Shown piece by piece: positions 1 to 7,013 of a DNA stretch of 64,000 bases (positions within the stretch are counted from its first letter, which is position 1; every line of letters starts with the position of its first letter). The notes under the pieces were generated by a model, which was not told the origin of the DNA, did no database searches, and was given only the letters and a program-made list of their open reading frames with translations. The position numbers were made by a program, and so were the translations under genes. The stretch comes from Nocardioides rotundus. GTDB lineage: Bacteria; Actinomycetota; Actinomycetes; Propionibacteriales; Nocardioidaceae. The stretch is taken from assembly GCF_019931675.1 (NCBI RefSeq), contig NZ_CP082922.1, positions 2,247,001-2,311,000 on the forward strand. The letters are read 5' to 3'.

Positions 1-1494
1 GTCGGTGCACGCGACGGCGACCTTGCCGACCTTGTCGCACAGGGCGAGCGTGGTCTCGGTGACGTCGTCGGCGGTGGCGACGGTGGAGACGACCTCGACC
101 AGCTTCATGATCGCGGCCGGGTTGAAGAAGTGCATGCCGATGACGTCCTGCGGCCGCTTGGTCACCGAGGCCATCTCGATGATGGGCAGCGAGGACGTGG
201 TGGTGGCCAGGATCGCGCCCGGCTTGCAGATCTCGTCCAGGTTCTCGAACAGCGTGGTCTTGACCTGCAGGTCCTCCGCGATCGCCTCAACGACCAGGTC
301 GACGTCCTTGAGGTCGTCCAGCGAGGTGGTGCCGGTGACCTTCGCCAGCGTCGCCTGCTTGTCCTCCTCGGTCGCGCGGTCGCGCTGGATCTGCTTGTCG
401 AAGTTCTTGGTGATCGTGGCGACCACGCCGTCGACCTTGGCCTGCGCGCGGCCGACGTACGTCACGTCGAAGCCGGCCTTGGCGAAGACCTCGACGATGC
501 CCGACGCCATGGTGCCGGTGCCGACGACGCCGACCTTCTCGACGGTACGGCGCAGCTGCGGCTTGTCGTCGGCCGACGGCGTGAGCGCGTCCGGGACGAC
601 CTGGGAGCTGTCCGGCTCCTCGTAGGTGTAGAAGCCGCGGCCGGACTTCCGGCCGAGCAGCCCGGCGGTGACCATCTGCTTGAGGATCGGTGCGGGCGCG
701 TGCAGGCGGTCCCGGCCCTGGCGGTACATCGTGTCCAGGATCTCGTAGGCGGTGTCCAGGCCGATCAGGTCCAGCAGCGCCAGCGGCCCCATCGGGTAGC
801 CGCAGCCGAAGCGCATCGAGGCGTCGATGTCCTCACGGGTGGCGTAGCGGCCCTCGAACATCGCGACCGCGTGGTTGAGGTAGCCGAAGAGCAGCGCGTT
901 GGCGATGAAGCCCGCCTTGTCGCCGCAGACGACGGGGGTCTTGTCGAGCCGCGCGACCAGCGCCTGCACGTCGGCCAGCACGCTCGGGTCGGTGACCACG
1001 GTGCGCACGATCTCGACGAACTTCATCACCGGCGCGGGGTTGAAGAAGTGCACGCCGATGACCCGGCCCGGGCGGCTGTTGGCGGTGGAGATCTCGGTGA
1101 CGCTCAGCGAGGACGTGTTGGTCGCCAGGATCGCGTCGGGGTCCACGATGCCGTCGAGGTCGGCGAAGATCTGCTTCTTCACGTCGATGTTCTCGACCAC
1201 GGCCTCGACCACGAAGCCGGCGTCCTTGAGGTCGGCCATCTCGGTGGTGAGGTTGATCCGGCCGAGGATCTCGCTCTGCTCGTCGGCGGTGATCTTGCCC
1301 CGCTCCACCGCCCGGCCGGTCGAGTGCTCGAGGTGCTGGCGGCCGCGCTTGACGCCCTCCTCGTTGAGCTCCAGCCCCACGACGTCGAAGCCGTTGCGGG
1401 CGAACACCTCGGCGATGCCGGCACCCATGGTGCCCAGGCCGATGACGCCGACGGTGGTGATCTCTCGCGGTGCGCTCTCAGGGGTGCTGGTCAT
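1..1494 (-). CDS. 3-hydroxyacyl-CoA dehydrogenase, two-domain type, 3' end cut by window edge
   Basis: Oxidises 3-hydroxyacyl-CoA (probably 3-hydroxybutyryl-CoA) with NAD(P) in beta-oxidation or acetoacetyl-CoA/butyryl-CoA metabolism. The ATG at 1494 opens a protein of which 498 codons are visible without a stop. The first half has a Rossmann motif (VGVIGLGTMGAG, about residues 14-25) and then the family sequences NTSSLSV and GVHFFNPAPVMKFVEIV. The chain then repeats the fold: KVGVVGTGTMASG, TTTSSLPI and GMHFFNPAAIMKLVEVV. It is therefore a tandem 3HCDH protein, longer than the usual single-domain enzyme of about 280 residues, and the end lies outside the window. Such two-domain forms are common in actinobacteria, where they are often annotated as 3-hydroxybutyryl-CoA dehydrogenase. 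Function class is secure; chain-length preference is not readable. Confidence 0.93.
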   Translation of the reverse strand, partial: MTSTPESAPREITTVGVIGLGTMGAGIAEVFARNGFDVVGLELNEEGVKRGRQHLEHSTGRAVERGKITADEQSEILGRINLTTEMADLKDAGFVVEAVVENIDVKKQIFADLDGIVDPDAILATNTSSLSVTEISTANSRPGRVIGVHFFNPAPVMKFVEIVRTVVTDPSVLADVQALVARLDKTPVVCGDKAGFIANALLFGYLNHAVAMFEGRYATREDIDASMRFGCGYPMGPLALLDLIGLDTAYEILDTMYRQGRDRLHAPAPILKQMVTAGLLGRKSGRGFYTYEEPDSSQVVPDALTPSADDKPQLRRTVEKVGVVGTGTMASGIVEVFAKAGFDVTYVGRAQAKVDGVVATITKNFDKQIQRDRATEEDKQATLAKVTGTTSLDDLKDVDLVVEAIAEDLQVKTTLFENLDEICKPGAILATTTSSLPIIEMASVTKRPQDVIGMHFFNPAAIMKLVEVVSTVATADDVTETTLALCDKVGKVAVACTD

Positions 1495-1541
1495 GGGGGC
1501 GATGATCGCACGTCCTCCCCGGACTCGGGCTGTGGAAAAGG

Positions 1542-2063
1542 TCACCCCTCCCCCGGTGTCCGGAGAGCACGGCGCATCAGCACCCGGCGTCCGAAGTCCG
1601 GGAGCCCGAGCTGGCGCTCGTGGGCGATCAGCCCGCGCTCATAGCCGTCGAGCGGCTCGGACTCCTCGAAGCCGTGGCGGGCGTAGAACGGGGCGTTCCA
1701 GGCCAGGTCGGCGTAGGTCATCAGGGTGATCGCGCCGTGTCCCTCGCCGGCGGCGTGCCGGCAGGCGGCCTCCAGGAGCGCCGTACCAATCCCCCGGCGG
1801 CCGTGCTCCGGCTCCACCGAGAGCTGCTCGAGGTGCGCATGGCCGTCGACGAGCAGCACGTGCGCGAACCCGATCGGCGGGTCGCCGGCGACCAGCAGGT
1901 GGCCGCCCTGCGCCGCCCGCTCCCCGCCCTCGGGGGCCGGCGCCGCCAGGGGCGTCCCGGTGAGATCGCCCAGCGCCTCCTCGAACATCGCCAGCCCGGA
2001 GTCCTCGATCTCCGCGATCCTTCGCAGGTCCGCGGGGCGGGCAGGGCGTACGGCGTCGCTCAC
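1542..2063 (-). CDS. GNAT-family N-acetyltransferase
   Basis: Predicted acetyl-CoA-dependent N-acetyltransferase of 173 residues; the acceptor is unknown. The fold is shown by the acetyl-CoA pyrophosphate-binding stretch (LSVEPEHGRRGIGTALLEAA) and the later NAPFYARHGFEE segment typical of GNAT motif B. The GTG start at 2063 is chosen because the domain begins directly after it (DAVRPARPADLRRIAEIED) and because it overlaps the TGA of the upstream acetyltransferase by four bases (GTGA), a coupled arrangement. An in-frame start further upstream (2210) would run deep into the neighbouring gene and adds only low-complexity Arg/Gly/Ala sequence. Substrate cannot be predicted. Confidence 0.85.
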   Translation of the reverse strand: MSDAVRPARPADLRRIAEIEDSGLAMFEEALGDLTGTPLAAPAPEGGERAAQGGHLLVAGDPPIGFAHVLLVDGHAHLEQLSVEPEHGRRGIGTALLEAACRHAAGEGHGAITLMTYADLAWNAPFYARHGFEESEPLDGYERGLIAHERQLGLPDFGRRVLMRRALRTPGEG

Positions 2064-2644
2064 CCGCCTGCCTGCCAGTCCTCGCGCAGCACGGCCATGA
2101 GCAGCTCGTCGTGCCATGCGCCGTCGGCGAAGACGACCTGCCGCCGGCGGCCCTCGAGCACGAAGCCGGCCCGCTCGTAGGCCGACACCGCCCGGGTGTT
2201 GTAGGCCCACACGGACAGCTCGATGCGGTGCAGCGGCAGCGAGCGGAAGCCGTAGTCGACCATCAGCCGGGTCGCCTCGGTGCCGTACCCCCGCCCCGAG
2301 GCCTCGGGGGCGAGGATGATCGCGAACGTCGCGGTCTGGGTGAGGTACGTCGCCCCGTAGAGGACCACGCTGCCGATGAGCTCGCCGTCATCGACCCGCT
2401 CCACCCCGAAACCCACCGCGGCGGCATCCTCGTTGCTGTGCCAGCTCCGGAAGAGCTCTCGCCGGGACCCGCTGGGTCGCGGGAGCACGGAGGCCGTCTG
2501 CAGGCCCATCGTCGCCGGGTTGTCCCACCAGACCTCGAGCAGCCCGATCTCCTGCTCCTCCAGCGGGCGCAGCCGCAGTCGCTCGCTGCGGAGCACCGAC
2601 TCGCCGTACCGCGCCATGTCATCGGTCGAATCCACGACCCGCAC
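2060..2644 (-). CDS. GNAT-family acetyltransferase, RimJ/RimL-like
   Basis: A 194-residue acetyltransferase resembling the RimJ/RimL branch that modifies protein N-termini or small molecules. Evidence: the opening [20 protein letters not shown] typical of this branch, the acetyl-CoA loop [20 protein letters not shown] (about residues 114-133), and the distal signature [19 protein letters not shown] (about 144-162), which is the standard 'N..A...YE..GF' of RimL-type enzymes. It is the first gene of a two-gene unit with the downstream GNAT, sharing a 4-base overlap. A divergent start for nucS lies 43 bases upstream, so the two transcripts probably share the short intergenic region. The natural acceptor is unknown. 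Confidence 0.88.
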   Translation of the reverse strand: MRVVDSTDDMARYGESVLRSERLRLRPLEEQEIGLLEVWWDNPATMGLQTASVLPRPSGSRRELFRSWHSNEDAAAVGFGVERVDDGELIGSVVLYGATYLTQTATFAIILAPEASGRGYGTEATRLMVDYGFRSLPLHRIELSVWAYNTRAVSAYERAGFVLEGRRRQVVFADGAWHDELLMAVLREDWQAGG

Positions 2645-2673
2645 TCTGGCACACGGCGGCTCCCGGCGCCGGG

Positions 2674-2679
2674 TAGATT
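2674..2679 (+). promoter_or_regulatory. candidate -10 box for nucS (TAGATT)
   Basis: TAGATT fits the actinobacterial TANNNT -10 pattern and lies 8 bases before the nucS ATG, so the transcript would start at or very near the start codon. No clear Shine-Dalgarno sequence lies between. Inferred from pattern only. Confidence 0.4.
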
Positions 2680-2687
2680 GCGCGGCG

Positions 2688-3392
2688 ATGAGGATCGTGG
2701 TGGCGACCTGCCAGGTGGACTACGCGGGGCGGCTGACGGCGCATCTGCCGATGGCGACCCGGGTGCTGATGATCAAGAGCGACGGGTCGGTGCTCGTGCA
2801 CTCCGACGGCGGCTCCTACAAGCCGCTGAACTGGATGAGCCCGCCGTGCACGCTGCGCGAGGGCGTGACGACCGACCCCGCCGACGAGTCGCGCGAGATG
2901 GTCGAGTGGACGGTGAGCGCCGCCAAGTCCGACGACACGCTGCGGATCCTGATCGAGGAGATCCTGCACGACTCCTCCCACGACCTCGGCATCGACCCGG
3001 GCCTGCAGAAGGACGGCGTGGAGAAGCACCTCCAGGAGCTGCTGGCCGAGCACCCGGCCACGCTCGCCGACGGCCTCTCGCTGGTCCGGCGGGAGTTCCC
3101 CACCGCGATCGGCCCGGTCGACCTGATGTGCCGCGACGAGGACGGCCTCTCGGTGGCGGTGGAGATCAAGCGGCGCGGGGAGATCGACGGGGTCGAGCAG
3201 CTCACCCGATACCTCGAGCTGCTCAACCGGGACCCGGCGCTGACCCGCAAGGGCGCCGTACGCGGCATCTTCGCTGCCCAGGAGATCAAGCCGCAGGCCC
3301 GCGTGCTCGCCACCGACCGCGGCATCGCCTGCGCGACCGTCGACTACGACGCCCTCCGCGGGATGGACGACGCCGAGGCCCGGCTCTTCTGA
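2688..3392 (+). CDS. nucS: Endonuclease NucS (EndoMS), non-canonical mismatch repair
   Basis: 234-residue nuclease that cuts both strands at mismatches and replaces MutS/MutL in most actinobacteria. The N-terminal dimerisation domain starts at once after the ATG ([20 protein letters not shown]), and the sequence [20 protein letters not shown] is characteristic. The C-terminal RecB-like nuclease core shows a catalytic PVDLMCRD...[20 protein letters not shown], i.e. the D...E-x-K arrangement. The protein ends in ARLF; a short C-terminal hydrophobic tail in this family contacts the sliding clamp, and this one may do so (inference). Length matches the family. It faces the 3' end of the DUF1116 gene, and the catabolic island begins just behind it. 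Confidence 0.96.
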   Translation: MRIVVATCQVDYAGRLTAHLPMATRVLMIKSDGSVLVHSDGGSYKPLNWMSPPCTLREGVTTDPADESREMVEWTVSAAKSDDTLRILIEEILHDSSHDLGIDPGLQKDGVEKHLQELLAEHPATLADGLSLVRREFPTAIGPVDLMCRDEDGLSVAVEIKRRGEIDGVEQLTRYLELLNRDPALTRKGAVRGIFAAQEIKPQARVLATDRGIACATVDYDALRGMDDAEARLF

Positions 3393-3402
3393 CCAGCGGC
3401 GG

Positions 3403-3451
3403 CGACCGTGTGGGATCGGGGCCATCAGATGACCACGAACGCACACGGTCG
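3403..3451. terminator. inverted repeat between convergent nucS and DUF1116 genes
   Basis: CGACCGTGTG at 3403-3412 and its perfect reverse complement CACACGGTCG at 3442-3451 enclose 29 bases. The only position is the 91-base gap between two convergent genes, so a bidirectional terminator is the simplest reading. The loop is long and there is no U-tract, so an operator or a remnant is possible. Confidence 0.35.
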
Positions 3452-3483
3452 ACGCGGAGGCGCGGCGGGGCCCGCCGAGCAAG

Positions 3484-4881
3484 CTAGCGGCGCCGGGCCG
3501 CGAGGGCGCCGAGCGCCTGGGTGAAGCACTCGGCGGGCGGCTTGACCAGGCCGGCGCCGACCTGGCCGGTGCCGGCGACCCGGCCGGCCATGCCGGTGTT
3601 GATCTGCGGCAGCAGGCCGGTGCGCGCGACGGCGGCGACGTCGATGCCGACCGGCGTGCCCCGGAACTCCATGATCGGGATCTGGTACGCCGGGTGCTCG
3701 CCCACGGTGATGTCGTACATCGACCGGGTCGTCTCCAGCGCGAACGGCACGTCGCCGCCGACGAAGCGGACGATCGCGGGGGCGGCGGCCATCGCGAAGC
3801 CGCCGATCCCCCCGGTCTCGGTGATCGCGGAGTCGCCGATGTCAGGGTTGGCGTCCTCGGGTTCGTAGGAGCCGAGGAACAGGCCCTCCGGCGTGTTCGC
3901 CGGGCCGGTGAACCACCGCTCGCCGGTGCCGGCGGTGCGGATGCCGAAGTCGGTGCCGTTGCGAGCCATCGTGGTCACCACGGTCGACTCCGCGATGCCC
4001 TCGGCAGCCATCGTCGCCAGCTTGCAGGCCGGCATCCCCAGGTTGAGGAAGAAGTGCTCGTTGGCCCCGCTGAAGCGCACGCACTCGGCGATCTCGTCGG
4101 CCGGCCGGTCCGCTGCGATCATCGCGGGCAGCAGCTCGCGCAGCAGCATCAGCGACCCCGCCCGGTTGCGGTTGTGCCCCTCGTCGCCCATCTGCAGCAT
4201 CTGGCTGATGATCGCCCGGACGTCGACCCCCTCCAGCGAGCGGACCGCGGTCTGCAGGAGCGGCCCGAGCACGGAGTTCATCCAGTGCAGCCGCTCGACC
4301 ACCTCGGGGCCGTAGGCGCCGTACCGCAGCACCTTCCCGAGTCCCTCGTTGAGCGAGCACCACGAACGGCGGTCGTGCGTCGCATCGTGCAGCTCGTACA
4401 TCCACATCGACGGGGAGACCACGCCGGCCATCGGTCCGACCGCGTCCCTGTGGTGGCACGGCTGGAGAGCGACCTCGCCGGCCGCCAGGGCAGCCTCCGC
4501 TGCCTCCGGAGAGTCCGCCCAGCCCTCGAAGAGCATGGCCCCGATCAGCGCGCCGCGCATCGGTCCCGACGCCCGCTCCCACTCGATCGGCGGCCCCGCG
4601 TGCAGCAGCGTCCCGCGCTCCAGGCCGAGTGCCTCGGAGGCGGGGCGTACGTCGACCAGGTCGGCCCCCGCCGAGGTCATCGCCTCCACCGCCCGCCGGT
4701 TCGCCTCGGCGACCGCGGGGTCGCGCGCGAGCACCCGAAGGTCGTCCGCGGTCCCCTCCAGCGGTGGCTGCCAGCGGGTCTCGACCACGCTGACCGCCTG
4801 GGCCCGCAGGGCGTCGGCGAAGTGACCGGCCCCGGCGGTGGCCACCACGGGATCTGTGTCCAGCACGTGCCGCAGACTCAT
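3484..4881 (-). CDS. DUF1116 protein, AllG-like subunit of an oxamate-type carbamoyltransferase
   Basis: 465-residue DUF1116 protein. In E. coli the homologue AllG (YlbE) works with FdrA/AllF and AllH in converting oxalurate and phosphate to oxamate and carbamoyl phosphate. Family character is clear from PMAGVVSPSMWMYELHD, QMGDEGHNRNRAGS, FSGANEHFFLNLGMPACKL, MARNGTDFGIRTAG and the C-terminal GIDVAAVARTGLLPQINTGM. The ATG at 4881 overlaps the TGA of the FdrA gene (ATGA), so all three subunit genes are coupled in the order DUF2877, FdrA, DUF1116. The context of a barbiturase and carbamate kinase, rather than allantoin genes, suggests a related substrate, probably ureidomalonate (inference). 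A longer reading frame upstream of 4881 is antisense-like noise within the FdrA gene. Confidence 0.88.
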   Translation of the reverse strand: MSLRHVLDTDPVVATAGAGHFADALRAQAVSVVETRWQPPLEGTADDLRVLARDPAVAEANRRAVEAMTSAGADLVDVRPASEALGLERGTLLHAGPPIEWERASGPMRGALIGAMLFEGWADSPEAAEAALAAGEVALQPCHHRDAVGPMAGVVSPSMWMYELHDATHDRRSWCSLNEGLGKVLRYGAYGPEVVERLHWMNSVLGPLLQTAVRSLEGVDVRAIISQMLQMGDEGHNRNRAGSLMLLRELLPAMIAADRPADEIAECVRFSGANEHFFLNLGMPACKLATMAAEGIAESTVVTTMARNGTDFGIRTAGTGERWFTGPANTPEGLFLGSYEPEDANPDIGDSAITETGGIGGFAMAAAPAIVRFVGGDVPFALETTRSMYDITVGEHPAYQIPIMEFRGTPVGIDVAAVARTGLLPQINTGMAGRVAGTGQVGAGLVKPPAECFTQALGALAARRR

Positions 4882-6338
4882 CGGGCCTCCTCCAGCAGGG
4901 ACAGGGCGTGCCGCACCGCCTGCGCGTTGGACAGGAACACCGAGGCACCGGCCTCCTGCAGCAGCCTGGCGGACCGATCGAGGTCCTGCGGGTCGGCCGG
5001 CGTTCCCACCAGCGCCACCACGACGGGGCAGCCGGCTCCGCGCACGGCATCGGCCAGGGCGGGCGCCGGGTCCGGGTGGCCGCCGTGGCCCAGGACCAGG
5101 TCGAGCAGCAGCACCCCCGGCCGGTCGTCGGCCAGCTCGCGAGCGATCCGCTCCAGGCGCAGGGTCGGGTCGATCATCGGGTGCGCTCGGCCGCGGGTCA
5201 GGTCGTCCTCGCCGAAGTCCAGCACCAGGTGCCCGTCGTGGTCCAGCGACTCCCCCACCGCCAGCGCGTCCTCCAGCGGGATGTTCGACCGGATCCCGCC
5301 CAGCGCCGGCGAGGCCAGCAGCATCGCCTCGTCGGCCAGGGTGCCGCCGCAGTAGAGCCCCCGCAGCGGACCCGCGTGGCTCTCGGCCGGCGTGACCCAC
5401 GAAGGCCACTCCGGCGTCGGGAGCCCCTGGCCGTCGAGCGCCGCCTCCAGCGAGGCGGTCAGGTCGGGGGTGTCCGGGGAGAGCGTGGCCCAGTGCACCG
5501 GCGTGCCCAGCGTGCCGGCGTACTCCACCAGCGCGGAGCGCACCTCCGGCGCGGGCGGCTTGGAGACCACCACGATCGAGGAGGTCCCGGGGTCGTCGTC
5601 GAGCGCGGCCAGCGCCTGGCGGGCCGAGCGTCCGCCGACGGCGGCCGAGAGGTCCCGGCCGCCGAGGCCCAGGCAGTGGCTCATCCCGACACCGGCGGCG
5701 TCGAGCAGGCACATCACCTGCTGAGCGCCGGTGCCCGAGGCGGCCACCACGCCCACCGGGCCGCGCCGTACGGCGTTGGCGAAGCCGAGCGCCGCGCCGG
5801 CCACCACCGCGGTGCCGCAGTCCGGCCCCATCACCAGCAGGTCCGCCTCCGCGGCCGCGTCCTTCAGCGCCACCTCGTCCTCGACCGCGACGTTGTCGGA
5901 GAAGACCATCACGTGCATCCCGGCGCGCAGCGCGTCCCACGCCTGCACCGCCGCGTGCTCGCCGGGCACCGAGACCAGCGCCAGCCCGGCTCCGCGCTCG
6001 GCCGCCCGGGCGAGCGTGCGCGGCGCCGTCTCGCCGGCGCCGGCCCCCGCGTCGGGAGTACGGCGGGACAGCGAGGCCAGCTCGTCGCGGACCGCCTGCC
6101 GCCCCGCCTCCAGTGCCTCGGCGGACTCGGCGCGCAGAGCGACCACGATGTCGGCGGGGCCGGTGCGCTCGGGGAGCTCGAAGCCCATCCCGCGCAGCAC
6201 CTCGAGGTTGAGCTCGGTGCCCATCGCGACCTGTGCCGCGAGCACCCCCGGGGTGGCCGCGACGGCGCTGGAGACCTGCATCAGCGTGACCGAGTCGACG
6301 TATCCCTCGACCAGCTCGACCTCGGTGACCTCAGCCAT
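4878..6338 (-). CDS. FdrA-like protein, catalytic-type subunit of a carbamoyltransferase
   Basis: 486-residue homologue of FdrA (AllF in E. coli), a succinyl-CoA-synthetase-like protein that forms the oxamate carbamoyltransferase with DUF1116 and DUF2877 partners. The N-terminus (VELVEGYVDSVTLMQVSS...GVLAAQVAMGTELNLEVL) is the usual FdrA start. The middle has the CoA-ligase-like phosphate/nucleotide loops MGPDCGTAVVAG and GPVGVVAASGTGAQQV; the C-terminal half has LYCGGTLADEAMLL, HLVLDFGEDDLTRGRAHPMI and LLDLVLGHGGHPDP, all family-typical. It overlaps DUF2877 by eight bases and DUF1116 by four. The known chemistry is carbamoyl transfer between phosphate and an amide acid. Substrate here is inferred from neighbours to be ureidomalonate; oxalurate remains possible. 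Confidence 0.9.
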   Translation of the reverse strand: MAEVTEVELVEGYVDSVTLMQVSSAVAATPGVLAAQVAMGTELNLEVLRGMGFELPERTGPADIVVALRAESAEALEAGRQAVRDELASLSRRTPDAGAGAGETAPRTLARAAERGAGLALVSVPGEHAAVQAWDALRAGMHVMVFSDNVAVEDEVALKDAAAEADLLVMGPDCGTAVVAGAALGFANAVRRGPVGVVAASGTGAQQVMCLLDAAGVGMSHCLGLGGRDLSAAVGGRSARQALAALDDDPGTSSIVVVSKPPAPEVRSALVEYAGTLGTPVHWATLSPDTPDLTASLEAALDGQGLPTPEWPSWVTPAESHAGPLRGLYCGGTLADEAMLLASPALGGIRSNIPLEDALAVGESLDHDGHLVLDFGEDDLTRGRAHPMIDPTLRLERIARELADDRPGVLLLDLVLGHGGHPDPAPALADAVRGAGCPVVVALVGTPADPQDLDRSARLLQEAGASVFLSNAQAVRHALSLLEEAR

Positions 6339-6978
6339 GCACCAGCTCCTCCGTCCCGGCCCGCAGCCCTCGCAGCAGCGCCCGCCCCGACGTGGCGCCC
6401 AGACCGTCCACCTCCGCCACGTCCCGCGACGAGGCGGGGCGCCCGGCCGCGAGCGCGTCCGCGACCCGCACCGCCGCGGCGACGGCGTAGCCGGAGGCGG
6501 CAGCCCGCAGCAACGCCGCCGAGAGAGCGGTGGTGCGACCGGCCGGAACGTCCACGTCCAGTCCGGCCGCGTAGGCCATCAGCAACAGCCCGCAGAGCTC
6601 GTCGTCGGCCTCGGGCGTGAGCCCGGGCCCCTCCCCGACCCGCTCGGCAACCCGGGCGACCGAGCGGGCCAACCCCCGAGTCTCGCGGGGCCGCCGCCGC
6701 ACCCGCGCCGGGCGCCACGCGCGCACCCGGCGCACCGGCCCGGCGGGGAGGTCGAGCCCGTCGGCATGGAACGAGACGACGTCCCCGACGGCGACGCCCC
6801 AGTCGACGGCGGGCACCCCGAGCCGCCAGGCGATCGGCAGCCCGGCGCCGCGGGCGGTCTCCAGGGCCGCCACCCCGCCGGGATGCTCGAGGTAGAGCAC
6901 CGCGGGCAGCACTCCCCTGACCCGCGCCGTACCCGAGCCGGGCCACGGCGCGAGCGGCGAGGCTGCGGCCGGAAGCAT
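6331..6978 (-). CDS. DUF2877 protein, AllH-like subunit of an oxamate-type carbamoyltransferase
   Basis: 215-residue DUF2877 protein, the third partner of the FdrA/DUF1116 complex (AllH in E. coli). The hallmark glycine-proline-rich loop is present as GEGPGLTPEADDELCG (residues 115-130), close to the family G-x-G-P-G-L-T-P-x-x-D-D pattern. The chain is a little shorter than enteric homologues. It is the first gene of the three-gene minus-strand operon and starts 35 bases from the divergent pucR gene. A TACCGT box lies six bases before its ATG, so the transcript may be leaderless and is well placed for control by PucR (inference). Its own biochemical contribution to the complex is not established to my knowledge. 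Confidence 0.85.
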   Translation of the reverse strand: MLPAAASPLAPWPGSGTARVRGVLPAVLYLEHPGGVAALETARGAGLPIAWRLGVPAVDWGVAVGDVVSFHADGLDLPAGPVRRVRAWRPARVRRRPRETRGLARSVARVAERVGEGPGLTPEADDELCGLLLMAYAAGLDVDVPAGRTTALSAALLRAAASGYAVAAAVRVADALAAGRPASSRDVAEVDGLGATSGRALLRGLRAGTEELVHG

Positions 6979-6984
6979 GGGCCG

Positions 6985-7006
6985 ACGGTACCGACGGCGC
7001 TAGGGT
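6985..7006. promoter_or_regulatory. divergent leaderless-type -10 boxes between DUF2877 and pucR genes
   Basis: The 35-base gap holds two face-to-face TANNNT boxes. On the plus strand TAGGGT (7001-7006) lies 7 bases before the pucR ATG. On the minus strand TACCGT (6985-6990 read in reverse) lies 6 bases before the DUF2877 ATG. The -35 regions of each would fall on or in the other gene's start, so the two promoters probably exclude or influence each other. Based on pattern and spacing only. Confidence 0.45.
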
Positions 7007-7013
7007 CGGGCGC

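Noticed and set aside
3484..5940. Apparent 818-residue DUF1116 protein
   Set aside because: The DUF1116 domain begins at ATG 4881, which overlaps the FdrA stop; the extra upstream part is a shadow of the FdrA gene.
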